64,000 nucleotides of DNA from Heligmosomoides polygyrus polygyrus (Eukaryota; Nematoda; Chromadorea; Rhabditida; Heligmosomidae), in contig OX377202.1 of NCBI GenBank assembly GCA_947396885.1, positions 31,053,407 through 31,117,406 of the forward strand, written 5' to 3'. Every line of letters begins with the position of its first letter. Within the stretch, counting starts at the first letter, position 1. Positions 18,357 through 31,500 of the stretch are shown one piece after another. The translations under genes were made by a program, and so were the position numbers. The notes beneath the pieces were generated by a model, which did no database searches, had not been told where the DNA came from, and saw only the letters and a list, made by a program, of their open reading frames with translations.

Positions 18357-21300
18357 TCAGTCGTCACCATCCGCGTTCTCCAGCAGACCGTGTCTTTCGA
18401 TCTCATCCTGATCGCGATTCTTGGCGTTCGTGTAGTAGTAGTACTGAGATATGACCACGATGTCGAACAGTACACAGCCCAGACTGCCCGCAAGCCATGG
18501 AAGATGCCTGGAAAGCCGAATATTGCGAGCTGCCTTGAGACGAAGAGCACAACAGCCCCGATATCCAGCAGTGAAGCGAAGAACTTGCTAAAAGGATCCA
18601 TCAGGATTCCCGAACACAGGTGCGGGGGGGGGGGGGGGAACGAACGGTCGACACTGACCTAAGACTCTTGTATCTCCTCCCATAGCAAGAAAAATAAAAC
18701 GAACCATATCCTACTGAACAACTTCCTAAAAATGTTATCACCGTTCGTATGAGTAGAAAATTAACATCCTTCAGCGAATTCCTGCACTTAATCTGAACAG
18801 CAATGGGACGGAAATTCTACGCTAATTTTAATACTCAAAATGCGCCGCTTCCCCTTTCGGTGCATCGCAGTATTTGCTTGAATAGTAGTGTGAGTGCAAC
18901 CTACATAAGGTTTTGTAAATGAAGACTTGTAGTTTCTTAGGTTTCTTTCTTAACCTAGGACCGATATAGCGTTTTGAGGTGAACAGGAAATTGGGTAGCT
19001 ATATCATTTATCGAGTAAAAAGGATTTTCATAGCTAGCCTTAACCTTCGACGTAACTTAATGGCGAGCACATAAATTTTTAGCCGAGCGTGGCGTAATCC
19101 ATAGCTTCATATTGCAACGAAATTTTGAAGACTGTCTCAGATAGAGAAATTTTTTGACGAGAAGCGACGTGACTGTCTCGTTTCCAAGCTCACACCAGAG
19201 TTTCGGTTCAATCGCGAAGAATCATGCGCGCTTATTTATTCTATTTTATTTTTAGACTTAGAGCGCGCCTAGCGCAGTTGGAGGTGCCGGCTGTCGTGTG
19301 ACCAGACAAGGTTCTTGGTTCGGATTCCCCCCCCCCCCCCAGACCAATCAGACCTTTTATTCCCCTGGAGTCGGCGAATCGGTAACAGAGTTGCCTGGGA
19401 AGGATAAAGCACTGACTTGTTCATCGGCTGGCCACTGCATGTAGCCATATGGCCAAAAACGCATTCAAATCGCCAAATTACCTACACGACATCCCATAGA
19501 AGTAGAACGCGTGGCACATCCCAAGAGAGATTGATTAACGCCGCCCTTTAGGATTTGCCCTTTATTGCAACAAGAACAAAGAATATTTTTCATCCAAGAA
19601 GTTTTTGAAAGAAACGCAATGCAGCTGAAGAAGACATTTTTGATAGACATCCGAATGCTAGTTCAGACTAAATATTTCGTAAGTGATCTTGTTTAAGCAA
19701 AACCTAAAACTCAACTAAGTGTTCGGCAAAACTATACGCGAAAATCCTTGTTAAAACCGGAGGTTCAAAAACGTCGAAGAGGGTCGAATTTGACTGTTCG
19801 ATTTCTTCATCTCCAAACCAATCGGTTTCTACTATGAGGGTATTCATTTCCTGCGCACTCGATGGAGAATAGTCATTGGCAATTGTGGAGAATGCATCAT
19901 GGAATAAAGCTGTTTCTTGCTTGAACTGTGATTTGTATAACAATGCCCCAAAATTCTCATTTATATCTTGACAACCTAATAGCTTTAAAAATACAACAAT
20001 CAACATCCTTCACAAACAGTTCCCACTACACTTCCCCTTACTGCGATAGTGAATTTGACATTTTCAACCCAAAAATGAAACAATCTCAAAGGATCAAAAG
20101 AAGGAATTAGAAAGACAGGTATCAATGGACGCACAGAAATCCTGCCGCACGGCTTACCTGCTCCTAGACACTGCTACCACCGCAAAAATGAAGGGCAACT
20201 GACTGATAAGAAAACAGAGTTCACAGACAATACTCCACATTTTGCTTGAAATTATCCAGAAAATGCTCGAATCTTCGTAACACTCGTAGACAATTCTGGA
20301 GATCATACGTGGTTTTGACGAAATTCTTTTCTCTCTTGCACACGGAAACACCGCTCTATCGCTATCTGTGCTACCACTTCACCCACGTGAATTCAGCGAG
20401 TGATTAGTCGTTATCGCCTTGCGACAACTGTTTCCTATCAGTAGTGGTAAACGGTATTAGGATGATAATCGTAAAGCTTCGCAAACGCTTTCGGTCATAC
20501 GAGAACGTACATCTGTCGAAAAAAAGTTAGGCAATACATCACTTCGTTAAAGAAGAGTGAAGAGCGGAAAAAACAGCAGTTGAATAAGAAGCAACTAAAT
20601 GATTCTAAACTGAAAACTTTGAACTGCAAGCATTTCCAACCACACTTTACCAACTCGAACAAGCAATTCAAGCATCAACAAAAAAGATTATATGCGTAAA
20701 AACCAACTTATGGAGTTATCCCAGCTTACCTTACGAAAAACAGCCAATCGGTGGTCGCTAGAAGAACAGAAAATCCATACGTGAGATTCGCAGCCACGAT
20801 AATGTAGAACATCAGTAGTGAAAGACCTTCGCAGCTTTTCCTTTGATAATTCTTAATTATCTGAGGAATACGGCCACCGAAATAACACAGCGCTGCCATC
20901 GATCCAATAATGTACCCAGCCTGAAATAAACAGATGGGCATAAACCAAGACATATCTCCCTTTAATTTATCCTTACATTATACAGCATCTTCACTTTAAA
21001 CTGGACCTGTTTCGAAGCTGGATATTGTTTGAACCTGACCAAAAGTCTCTAAGGACCAACACACAGACTACACTGCTTAAATAGACAGAAAGTGTTCACC
21101 CTCAGGCTTACAAAATACCTTTATGTTTGCCGTAATGTTGAGGAGCAAAGAATTTACTGGTGAATGGTTTTAGAGAGGACGCACCGGGCACTCGTCAAAT
21201 ATATCGTAACGCCTATTGGACTGAGAGGGCTAATGTTCTTTACAGCGCATAAGACCAGAAACAATCGTAATAAAAGACATGCCACCACTCTCCACTAAGC

Positions 21301-23839
21301 ACCTTCAGATAACTATCATTTGTACTATTGATCAAATAAATATTGGGATTTACTAGGCAGACACAATCTACCCGTGTGGCAACTTGGATCAGAAGACATC
21401 ATAATAGACCTAAATGCGCAGTTTTAGCCAAGACGGTCAAAATTTCCTCCTCCTTTTTTAAGTGAGGTCACTTTTTCTTAAGACATAGATGTAGGTTAAT
21501 CTTTAAACATAAATTTTCTTGGAACAAAAGATTGCTTTGTGTTTTTTAAGACATCAATTTTGACAGATACATCTCCATTTAGCTTGAAGACTGCCCTATT
21601 TAGAGCGAAAGCCTTCCAGTTAAAAAAAACAGCGTTTAGCTTGAGGTTAAAATGGTTATATTGATATATTAACGATTATCGACTTGTCCAAAGTGGACCT
21701 TTTGAGACGGAGGTTAAGTGGTGGCGGCTAGACGAGCCTTAAAACACAACTAAAACAACCAATTCGATCACCCAGTTAATGATGGTTGAAAACTACCTAG
21801 TCCGGAGCAAACTCCATACTAGCTTGTTCTTTCCTTTGATGTATATTTTTGACCACTGGTAATGCATATCTATTCTATACAGACGTCAAAAGGATTCAAA
21901 AATGAAAACAAAGTAAGAAGAGAAAGCAAGGGTATAACTCCTAGACCGCTATCACATAAATGTGGTAGAGAAACCAAAAAACTCGAAAGTGGTGCGGAAT
22001 TAACCAATTTCATACAAACCATGCTATAACTTGGCTGGTTTTGCAAAAGCGCTTCATTCTATGCTGTTTCACTTTTTAACATATAGCACTTATTTGCCCT
22101 CCAATAGTACGTTCGCACACAGTCAATTGTAGTAGCCTATAAATGAGGATAAAAGATAACATATCTTCTCAAAACCTTGCATGGTAATGGTTTCTACGAA
22201 ATCGATAGCTAAACGTTGATGAAGAATTAAATTAAATCATGGCCTTTCTCAGCTAACAGAAGACTTGCTTCTAATATAACATACGCCTTCATTTGCCTTC
22301 ATTATTTGATGCATAGCCAATCATAATGTTTGTTACATGTTTTGTTTGCCGACTTCCTTTGTGTGTTGGCCTAAGTAAATAAATAAATAAATAAATATAG
22401 TCTTACCATATCTGTATAGCTCTCAAAAATGGGCCACATTTGTAATGCCTTATCTAGGTAGAGGCTCTTCCTGAAAACTGCTGTTAATTCCAAACAAGAA
22501 ATAGTTCAACACGCACAAGGCTTTAGTGAGCCACTAAGACTCACTCCCAGCCAGTCGATGGTATTGAACGGGCAGCACGAACATGTGGTTGATTGGAAAA
22601 CAGGCAGAACGATCCAAATGAGGATAACGCCAGGCAAGGTACAACAATGGTGGAACCTCAAAGTGATCAAACATTGGAGTGCAACAAAAAACATGAAAAC
22701 GTAGATTTCAATAGATGAAACCCTCGTTCAAGCTGCACTTCTAATATAATCAATTCTGAATGAAATTCGAGATGGGCGGAAAAAACCTGAGTTGCTCTTG
22801 TAGACTACTTCGCCGCAGGTAAAAGCTGTCAGACTTGTTCTACGAAACATGCTTCTTAATGTCACTTCAAGTTACACCTCCCACTTGAATCACAACTACA
22901 ACCCCCCTTTTTTCCAAATAAGTCAGTACAAAGCACACACTGTGCTTGATACCGTTCCAAAAATATATAAAGTAAAGACTTACTGCGTTGCGTTCTCATA
23001 GTATGATAAATCTTCGTGTAATAGCCGTACTGTGCCCAGAGCACCAAATCTTGGATGATATAGTAGACACCAATAATCTTCTGGATCGGTGTTTGGTTAG
23101 TTAAGATGGCGCCTAACATGTTACATGTGTCACCAGCGAGCCTAAAGTGGAGATTTTAAATAAAAACCGACACTTTTAAAGCGATGGAAAACCTCACCAA
23201 AAGAACAAAAACACCAGCGACAAGCCGTCACATTTCTTGGTTTTGTAATTCTGCAGTAGCTGCGGAAATAGAGGAACCAGCCACAGTAGGAGAGATATGA
23301 CTCCGATTATAAAGCCAAGTAACTTCAGCTCTGTGTCGACGCAGTCGGAGAAAATCTGCAGAGACAGCGTTGAATCGACCGGAACTTTGACACAAACAGG
23401 ACTCTTTTAGTTGTGGAGGCGAACTGCGCTTTTGATAAGAAGAGGTAATATCATTATTGTATAGTTAATCTCGACATGATGAAATTGGGCTAAGATTTTG
23501 CCACAATCCCACGACATTGAAAAAGGGGAGCATGTGACGTCTACAGCCCTTACTTCTCCACAACGACCCCTCCTTAGAAAACTGAATTCAGCTCCCAATC
23601 GGGTAGTGCGAACCAGCACAACCTGGCATAAGGTGTGAACATTCTGTAAGGTTGGAACTCGTAGCGAATTCGCACTCTACAACAATTCAGGTTGATATAC
23701 GTTCGCCCCACCCGTGCTGAACGTTATCGAAAAGTGGAAAAAGGAGTGACAAACTTACTCGTTCAATCCATTGAATCCCTTCGGAGCAGTTATAGACCTG
23801 AGATTCGAATCGATGAGTCACAATCCCACCACTACTCAT
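18357..23839 (-). CDS. laat-1: LAAT-1, lysosomal lysine/arginine transporter (PQ-loop), complete
   Basis: PQ-loop protein that exports cationic amino acids from lysosomes (function known for C. elegans LAAT-1 and mammalian PQLC2). Seven exons from 5' to 3' on the minus strand: 23839-23759, 23355-23198, 23141-22984, 22656-22545, 22470-22407, 20920-20730, 18507-18357. The 915 bp gives 304 residues plus stop, close to the family length. The first PQ motif is LFPQLLQNYKTKKCDGLS (exon 2) and the second RIPQIIKNYQRKSCEGLS (exon 6). The NCSEGIQWI start and the HLPWLAGSLGCVLFDI end are typical of the family. The tail holds ERHGLL, an acidic dileucine signal fitting lysosomal sorting. The 2.2-kb last intron contains a SINE. 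No clear TTTCAG trans-splice site precedes the ATG. All junctions keep frame. Confidence 0.95.
18624..18639 (+). repeat. poly-G tract
   Basis: Run of about 15 G in the laat-1 last intron. Similar G runs occur near 24081, 25701, 36676 and 40672. Homopolymer length is often unreliable in assemblies. Confidence 0.9.
19261..19560 (+). repeat. tRNA-derived SINE, near full length
   Basis: Head 'gcctagcgcagttggaggtg' (A box) and 'ttggttcggattccc' (best B box in the window), followed by a C run and the standard body to 'gattaacgccgccctttagg'. It lies antisense to laat-1 in its last intron. Confidence 0.75.
19704..20006 (-). other. unassigned 100-codon ORF in the laat-1 last intron
   Basis: Minus ORF with protein-like composition (acidic C-terminal part with EMNTLIVETDWFGDEEIEQS). 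It resembles no family I know. It is not needed for a complete laat-1, since the exon at 18507 joins in frame to the one ending at 20730. It could be an alternative exon, a nested gene or chance. Confidence 0.15.
20954..22406. other. laat-1 intron, no recognisable feature apart from a tetranucleotide run
   Basis: AT-rich intron sequence. Around 21590-21660 there are weak blocks of the family A repeat. An (AAAT)n tail at 22376-22398 may mark the 3' end of an unrecognised retroelement. Confidence 0.4.
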
Positions 23840-24109
23840 AGCGACCTATGTTATGTGAGCTCTGTTTTCAAATGACATCGGCCACAGTGGTGCACTGACA
23901 AAAAAGTCAACGATGTCATAGCGACAACAAAGAGTTCATGGCGCAAAAGAGGACTGCCAAGGAACTATGTTAGCACGACGAGAAATTGAAGTAACCCAAC
24001 TGGATGACAAAAAACATCATCGACACTACAACAAGACATACAGAAGCGTCAAATACGCCCAACACATTGGCGCAAATAGGCTGGGGGTGGGGGGGTTCAC
24101 CATATACTC

Positions 24110-24270
24110 AGTGCATGCTCGCCTAATTACCTCAGAGATGGCTTATCTCAGTTCACCATAGGTGTAGAACACACCAGTGCGGCATAAAATTGTCGTTTCG
24201 TACAGCAAAACGCTGTATAGGACTGCCCTACAGGGCGACTACTCCGACCCTATTTGCGACCAAATTTTAA
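24110..24270 (+). repeat. dispersed repeat family E, copy 1
   Basis: Shares 'acaccagtgcggcataaaat', 'gtttcgta.' and 'actgccctac' blocks with 26020-26190. 23840-24110 and 24270-25220 contain no recognisable gene. Confidence 0.45.
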
Positions 24271-25224
24271 AAATTCGAACAACGCAGTAAAGGTGCAAGC
24301 CTAACTCTGGAGCGGAAAGTTCTATAACTCTAAATTTTCAATGGTAACGATCAGGGTTTGTAGCTGTATTTTCATCGAAATATATAGGCTATACCGCATA
24401 CTTATCCTAGCGGGCTATAATTGCATTGAGTTTTCATTGCGAACGAAAACAGCAGAAGCGAACGGAATACTTCCATCAAATAAGGAATAGGGTCGCGGAT
24501 TTGAAAAAGATGAGCAAAGAACAAAGATCGGAGACGGTTTTGCAGAGACGTTATCTGGAAGCGCCTTGTGACCAACTGGAAGTAGAATGGGATGAGAAAA
24601 AGCTGGAAGAAAAACGAGTCCCACATTAACCCTCGAGGCGAAGGGATTGTCGCAGAATACTGCAAGCAAACGCTGAATGGGTGTCTCAAATGAATGAGGC
24701 TACACCATCTCTTGTTGTCTCAACTTAACACTGCAAATCGCCTGATGTAGTAAAGCACGAATCAGACACAGCGTCGACGAGCAGACGCATCTCGAAAGCC
24801 TTCTATCGCCAGAAATGCGGACTCGGTCAGCGCCAAGCTTACGATTAGTATTCATGAAGCTTGATCGCAAATTTTATGCATAGCGTAACGCTGGCCGCAT
24901 TACGTGTAGCCACGTACGACACGTTGGAACCCCCGCCAAGTGCTTAATTTGCGGAAATCAAACCAAGGACTAGAGCTGGCCTTTCTCACTCTATATTGCC
25001 TGTTTGAACTATGTCTCGATTGTTAGCCTTGATAGAGTGTTCGGTTTATTCGTTATGTCACTGACGCTGTTAAGTGAATATTCTTTTCGTACTAAGCGGG
25101 CTTGTGTCCACATCGCGATTGCACATACTCGAAGAGCAATCACAAACCACGGTTTTTGCACAAAACAAGACGCCAGAAGAACCTTCGGGTGGGTCTGGTC
25201 AAATTTATCCGTGTTGAGACCCTT

Positions 25225-25490
25225 TAGTAACGTATTCGGGGAGGTGCCGACTGTTCACCCAGCTTGCTAGTTCGGGTTTCTCGCCATGCCAACCAACCCT
25301 TCCATCGATCCGGGGTCGATGAATTGTACTAGACTTGTCTGGGAAGAATAAAACGCTGGCTTGTCTGTCGCCTGTCCACCAGAAATTATTGTATAGGCCA
25401 AATATGCATTCAAATCGCCTCCACGACATCCCGTAGAAGAAGAATGCGTGGCGCATGCAAAAAGGGAATAAGTAACGCCGTCATTTATCA
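25225..25490 (+). repeat. SINE copy, 5' degenerate
   Basis: Head partly preserved ('gaggtgccgactgttcaccc', 'tagttcgggtttctc'). The body ('ccggggtcgatgaattgtac', 'cctccacgacatcccgtag') runs to 'gtaacgccgtcatttatc'. 25490-26020 shows only a G run and no gene. Confidence 0.65.
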
Positions 25491-26019
25491 TTTTACCCTT
25501 CTGTTTTTAATTCAAAACATTTGGGAGAAGCTGAATTTAGAATAACAAAAATAAAATGAATAACTGAATTTGTTCAGTATTTCCATAAATTGAGCACTAC
25601 ATTAACAAAATCGAAATAGATAACACAGAGTATATGACATTTGTGTGGTAGGTCGTGTCATTTGCAGAGGATTAGGACGCGAGATACATTGTCTTGTTCT
25701 GGGGGGGGGGGTGGTCCACCATTGCTAGAGTTGCATTGAAAAAGTCCTTTTTGGGTTCCCCTCCGACTTGGAGGTCGGAAGCAGTCCATCTGGGAAACCA
25801 GGTTGATGTAGTTTACTTGTTTCTACATATTGTTGTCTATTTCTTCCATTCTGTTATGTCGGAAAATAGTTTAAGAGTGGCCTCCACCAACTGGGATTGC
25901 ACCTTGTACGGTATTAGAAGCTCAGATTTTACACCTGTGCACAGTTCGGTTTTAGACACGGCGCAAAAGTGCTCGCAGGGGTCACCTTGCCCTAAATGGC
26001 TCCCCGCCTTGGTAAAACG

Positions 26020-26190
26020 GCTCATGGACGCCTAATTACGTCAGTGGACTAGATCAGTTTACTGCTGGGGTAGAGCACACCACTGGTGTGTAAAATTTTC
26101 TGTTTCGTGCCGCACAGAACGTTGTACAGGGCTGCCCTACTTGATTACTCACGCTCGAGTCGCTTAGCGCGGAAAATTCTAACGATAAGA
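26020..26190 (+). repeat. dispersed repeat family E, copy 2
   Basis: 'gtagagcacaccactggtgt' and 'gttgtacagggctgccctac' match the first copy at 24110-24270 in the same orientation. Confidence 0.45.
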
Positions 26191-26451
26191 GGGGTGCAAC
26201 ATTGAAGTAAATGTATGGCAGGCAAACGTGTTCTCCATGGCATTCCTAATCAGCCATTACCTGCTAGACAGAAGGTGTACTGTATACCCCGGTGGTCAAC
26301 GTATGTTCTTCCAAGGCTTTTCGCATTTTTATGCAGTTGTGGGTGTGATTAGCTAGGACTTGTTCGTCATCAGCGACGGCAGCCATTGTACTCGTCGACT
26401 TCTGAGGGACGATCGCCCGGCTTCAGTCGACTTGAATGCTTTGCATGAGGA

Positions 26452-26627
26452 ACCCGGGGCCGGATTTATGAACGACTTACAGCATTTAACAGAGAAAATC
26501 ACAGCCGAAATCCCTGATAGCGCTGGTTATCAAATGATAAGGTGAGCGATAAGCCGCGCTATCTGAGTTTTCCGCTGTGAATTCTCTGTTAAAGCCATGT
26601 AAGTCGTTGATGAATCCGACCCCGGGT
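26452..26627. repeat. palindromic MITE family P, copy 3
   Basis: Arms extend to 'acccggggccggat' at the left and 'ccgaccccgggt' at the right, slightly longer than in copies 1 and 2. 26630-28190 holds no recognisable gene. Confidence 0.75.
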
Positions 26628-28192
26628 CGCAACCGTTGAGATCTGAACATACCCTTGAATGCTCTTCGTGGCGGCGTGGGAATGTGGACCTGTCTACGGG
26701 GAACTTTTCCTCGCTGTTAAACGTGATCTAAAAAGGTATGGATGAGTGTTGCGCACCATAATAGGTTAAAGCTATGTGGACGGGTTTTTACATAACTAGG
26801 TGAGGACTAGCACTGTGGGATTTTCTCTTGCCCGCCTCGTTGAGTGATCAGGGCAGTTGAAGTGTAAGAAACATGCCTCCAGCATGACACAGATCTATGT
26901 GATCGATGCTCTGAACGACAGAGACATACATTTTCCCGTATCATATCGTAAAGATGAGTCATAGTTCAACCACTACTACGATCTCATCCTGCAACCAGGG
27001 CTCCAACATTGGTCTATAAAACATCGCTATTCGATACAATCTCCGGTTTAACTGAAGGCTCTTGTATAGCCCAGGAAGTGCAGAAAATGTGAGTCACATG
27101 ATAATTTCCATTTTGCGGAAAGTGCCTTCTGGACTGTTCCTTCTTTGTATGCACTGGCTTCCATTTAGGCGTAGTGTTCTCAACGCACTTTCTGATCATT
27201 CCCAGTTCCTTTCGCGTTTTTTTCTGTGCAAGTTCAGATCATTTGCTCTCGATGCACTAGACTAACCTTAGTTGCAACTCATTAGCAGTGGTGGTTTTCA
27301 TGATTCCACTCAAATACATGTTAGTAATTTGAAGAAGCAAGAAATTAACTTTTATCGTTCGTTTCGCCAACTTCCTTCAGACAAACCTTGTAAATTATAA
27401 CACCTCCTCGGTGGCTCATCAGTGAAGAAAGAGGTGTTATAATTTCAATATTTATTATAATTTTTATTTAATTATTGTTAGTATAATATTATATTTTTTA
27501 TTATCTATTTATTTATTCTAATTTTTTGTAGTCAAGTTTACGTTTATATGGTTTCTTTCGCACAATTCACCCTGTTGTGAGGTGTTCATGCATGGTAACA
27601 ACACGGCGGGTATACACGAAGCCGAATAATTCCAGTGATATCGAAGGAGGTACATCACCACCGTGCGGTAGGAGGCAATAGTAGGTAGTCATATTTTAGA
27701 CCGAAAAGTGAAAGCGCTTTGAAATTTGAAGGAAACCTTAGCTTTTGCAATAAAACCGCCGAAAATGTGGTAAGCTGTCGTATGAAGGTTAGTCGCTCCA
27801 GTGGTTGATGAATTAGCCGATCTTCGCGCTAAAACTCGTCCCTACGGCTTGAAGCACGTCTGACGACCGGCTTGAAGCACGTCTGTTGTCTTTCTGCAGA
27901 ACTGTAGACGTTAAATTTTGGATATTTTTTGACTATGGGTGAGAACGCTGTGGGTAGGAGGGGTGGATTTGCCGTAGTCAGCCAAAGTGAAAAAAATATT
28001 GCAGACAAAGTGTTCGTCGACGGGGCTGATCGTATTAGAACACCCTCAAGAAGGTGTGCTTGTATTTGCTTGCGGTTGGGCTTGGGCTATTGCCCAGTGT
28101 CATCGAGGGGTGAGACTGAGCGCCTTCCTCTCTCAGTCACATTGACTATCGCTGTCTCTGGCGAACTAGCCGAGGTGAGCACAACGCAGTGT

Positions 28193-28321
28193 AAGGGCCT
28201 GTTCATACTCCGTCCGCGGCGGATGTAGTGTGAAATGCGTAATTATTTACGTACACCACGCTACATCCGCCGCCCCAGTCGCTCTTGTCGCTCTTGTCGC
28301 GAAGTGTGAACAGGCCCTAAG
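28193..28321. repeat. MITE with AGGGCCTGTTCA terminal repeats upstream of arc-1
   Basis: Left 'aagggcctgttcatac' is mirrored at the right by the complement of 'ttagggcctgttcacac'. Internal blocks 'ggcggatgtagtgtg' and 'cacgctacatccgcc' are also complementary, so most of the 129 bp can fold. It ends about 230 bp before the arc-1 start. Confidence 0.65.
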
Positions 28322-28534
28322 AGAAGATATTTCAGAGTTAATCGTGGCTGCGGGGCGTGTGCCATCTTCACTCGCGAATGTACTGAGCACTAGACTAAAA
28401 AGTACCATGTTAGCCTCTCTCCGTTTCCTACGTTTTGTTCCTAATTGAATTTTCTCTTTGGAAAGCAAAGAGAGCGTAGCCAATACGTCGTCATTCTTTT
28501 TCAAACATTCAGTCGCCTGTCTCTCCATACTACG

Positions 28535-28540
28535 TTTCAG
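28535..28540 (+). promoter_or_regulatory. candidate trans-splice (spliced leader) acceptor TTTCAG of arc-1
   Basis: TTTCAG lies 10 bp before the arc-1 ATG with a pyrimidine-rich lead-in, as at spliced-leader addition sites in nematodes. It could instead be the acceptor of an upstream 5'UTR intron. Confidence 0.45.
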
Positions 28541-28550
28541 GGTTTAGGCA

Positions 28551-31500
28551 ATGGGGGAGTACGGGTGCAACGTCTGCAATGAGGAGTACTCTGCAGTGGA
28601 AGAGAGACGCACACCCCGAGTTCTTACGGGTTTGTCTCCTTATTCAGCCTTAGATCCCTTCATTCCCCACTGGCTTCATTTAGGTTGTGGACACACGATA
28701 TGCCAAGGTTGTGCGCAGTCAATCTGTAAGCCAGGCGTTTCGTACATCATCTGTCCGTTCGACAGGGTCAGCACTACAATCACAGGAGGTAGGTGCCTCT
28801 AAAGTTGAAGACAATTGAGTTGTAAACCCCGTTTCATAGGAGAAGTACGCAGTCTGAAGAAGAACTTTGCCTTGTTGGAGTTAATCGAACGGATTCAGCA
28901 GGCAAATTCTGGCGAGGTTTGTCCAGCACTTGGACATTTGTCTACAGCTATTCGATTCTGGAGCTTTCTTCAGGATCTCCGCTCGCTTTAGAAGGCTGTC
29001 AGCCCTTGAGATGACCACTTTCAGGTTGACCGATATGCCCGCGACCGCCTTCTCGGAATCGACTGTGACGAAGATCCATGCCACACTGCAGTGCTCTTCT
29101 GTACTGTCTGTGAGAGTCATCTATGTGAGAGGTAATTGTTTATAAATGGCTTTGTTATTATATAAGGGTTTTTACGTCAGCATGGAAACCGCAATTATTT
29201 GTTTCCAGTCTGACGCAATTAATTGGACATATTTCACTTTAAAATGGACACTCTTCTCAACAAATTTCATGCTTCTGAAACCAAAGTGAAAGTCTTCCAA
29301 ATCGCTCTATGTTGGTTAGAATAACTTTTTGTTCAAAGAAAATTTGGTATAGCTTTCTTTGGAATTGTTTAGTTCAGCTGCCCGAATGAGTGTATTTTAT
29401 GAAATTTCCTTGTTTTTTGAAGAAAAAAAAATTCAAAATTCGTTTTAGAGCGCAAAAAGGCAACCTTCGTTTAGTGCTTTAAGAGGACAGATTGATCAGT
29501 CCGTTGCTATTTTTATTCGATTGATAGTGTGGCTACTGTTTACATGAAGCTTCAAGTGAGGATATGTGTGTTGTGTATGTGTCTTTACAGCTGTTCTTGT
29601 TTTACAGTTTATAGGTGTAAAATTCCACGCAAACAAGAACTTTGTTGTCAGTCGAATAAAGATCGCGACGTCTTGGACGAGGGCATGACCCGACCTCTTG
29701 TTTGGGTCCTAAAAGTGGCCGCCTTCCTGCTCTGTAAAAGAAGCTTTAAAGCATTATTTCTTTACATAAAATGAGAACTTTATAAAGTTCCAACCAATAT
29801 TACCTTATTGGACAAAAAAGGTGATTTGAAACTTCGAGGAAAGTCATACCAAATTTTTCCTTAACAAAACATTCTAATCGTCTCAGAGAGTCCATTATTG
29901 AAAAAAGTTTATTTACTGATTTATTTATTTATTTATTTATTCTGTACGTGAGCAATCATGCAGGTTGAAACGAAAACAAACAAATAAGAAAAATCATGTT
30001 AATGTATAGGAAAACACAGATAGCGATAACTAGTACAAACACGAACAACTCGGCAAGTCATTAAGAAGCTTCTTGAAGATGTCGGTCAATAAGCCTTTTG
30101 TACTGCCTCAGTGAATTTAGCACAACGATTTTCTTAGAAAAATTTAGGAACTCAGAGCCAGCCCGATGTGTAAAAAATGCCGATCTTACATTAGTTCTAG
30201 CTCTCGGTATTCGTATCTTACTTCGACCATCTCTAGTGCTAGAAGGTGAAACAGAATAGAAATCACGGAGGCGAAGGCCCCACGTTCCATTTATCAACTT
30301 ATAAATTGTAATTAAATCATATCGTCTCCTACGGCAAGCAGGAGATTTTTGTTCGGAAGAAGTTCACTTTGATTCTAAAAGCGTTAGGGTCTTTTAGAAG
30401 AGTTTCCAGTTACACGTGAAAAGTATCCAAATTGTCTTAAAATGGTATAATTCGTTGACGTCGAGCATCCCACACATTTTCCTTTTGGGCGATATGATGG
30501 GACACATGGAGGTACGTTTAGCCCCTACAATAACTGTAAGATCCAATCGTCAGAGTACTCAGTGTTCTATGCTTCATGAGTTCGTCCTAAACGGAAATAG
30601 GCATAGGGGTATTCGGCCGTGCGATCCCTTCTTTTGCATTTTTAGCTCAATTTATGTCATGCTAAGAAGATCCTCGGAAAAATTCAGGAGGCGGCGTTGT
30701 GTGAAAAGAAATACGAATTGTGCTTTGGAGTTGCAACCCCTGTCTTGAAATGGTCCAGTGTCTCAGCGTATCTGGTACAAGTTCAGTGACTTCAGACGGA
30801 TGAAATTGAACGAATGAAACCGATTGCGTAGTGTACGCGCAGTTGTTTCGCGCGCCTATCCGTGCCTTCTGTCCCTTTCATGACATCAGCTCGTCTTTGA
30901 GCAGCAAAACAGCAACCTTCATATAATGAATTCTGTCACAAGCTGATGGCGGTTGACCCTTGTCTTTTGCGTGGCCTCGGTATGAAGATCAACACAGAGA
31001 GCACCCAGGCTGGCGGATCAGAACATCGCTTCTCTTATTCCTGTTCGTTAATGTAGGCATCATCGGGAGGAGGGAAGTACTAGGTCACGCATGTGTCCAG
31101 TGTGATTTTAACTGCTTCTCTCGGGGTCGATGAATTGCTGCGCTTGCCTGACAACGACAGTACACTGGCTTATCCATCTGCTGACCACTGTAGATGTTGA
31201 ATGAGACAATTTCGCGCGCCTTCACAAAAATTCCTAGAAAGCAGGGAACGCATTTCATCTAGAAGGGAGCAGTTAATGTCGACTGATGTCCGTATCGTCT
31301 ATTTTATCGAGGTTACGCATTTTCAGATGCTCAAACACCTCTCATGATACCAACGTTCTCTCAAAGCACCGTCGTATCCCACTGAGTGAAAAGCCAGCGT
31401 CAACCGCCAACTGTCGAACGCACAGTTCCTATCCTGTGGAATTCGTATGCAAGGTGGGTTTTCGTCTAGTGGTAGGTAGACTTCCCTATTTCCCAATTTT

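Noticed and set aside
20154..20351. Possible last laat-1 exon around 20160-20210 (LPFIFAVV)
   Set aside because: Phase fits, but the sequence lacks the family motif. The exon at 18507-18357 gives HLPWLAGSLGC and a proper C-terminus.
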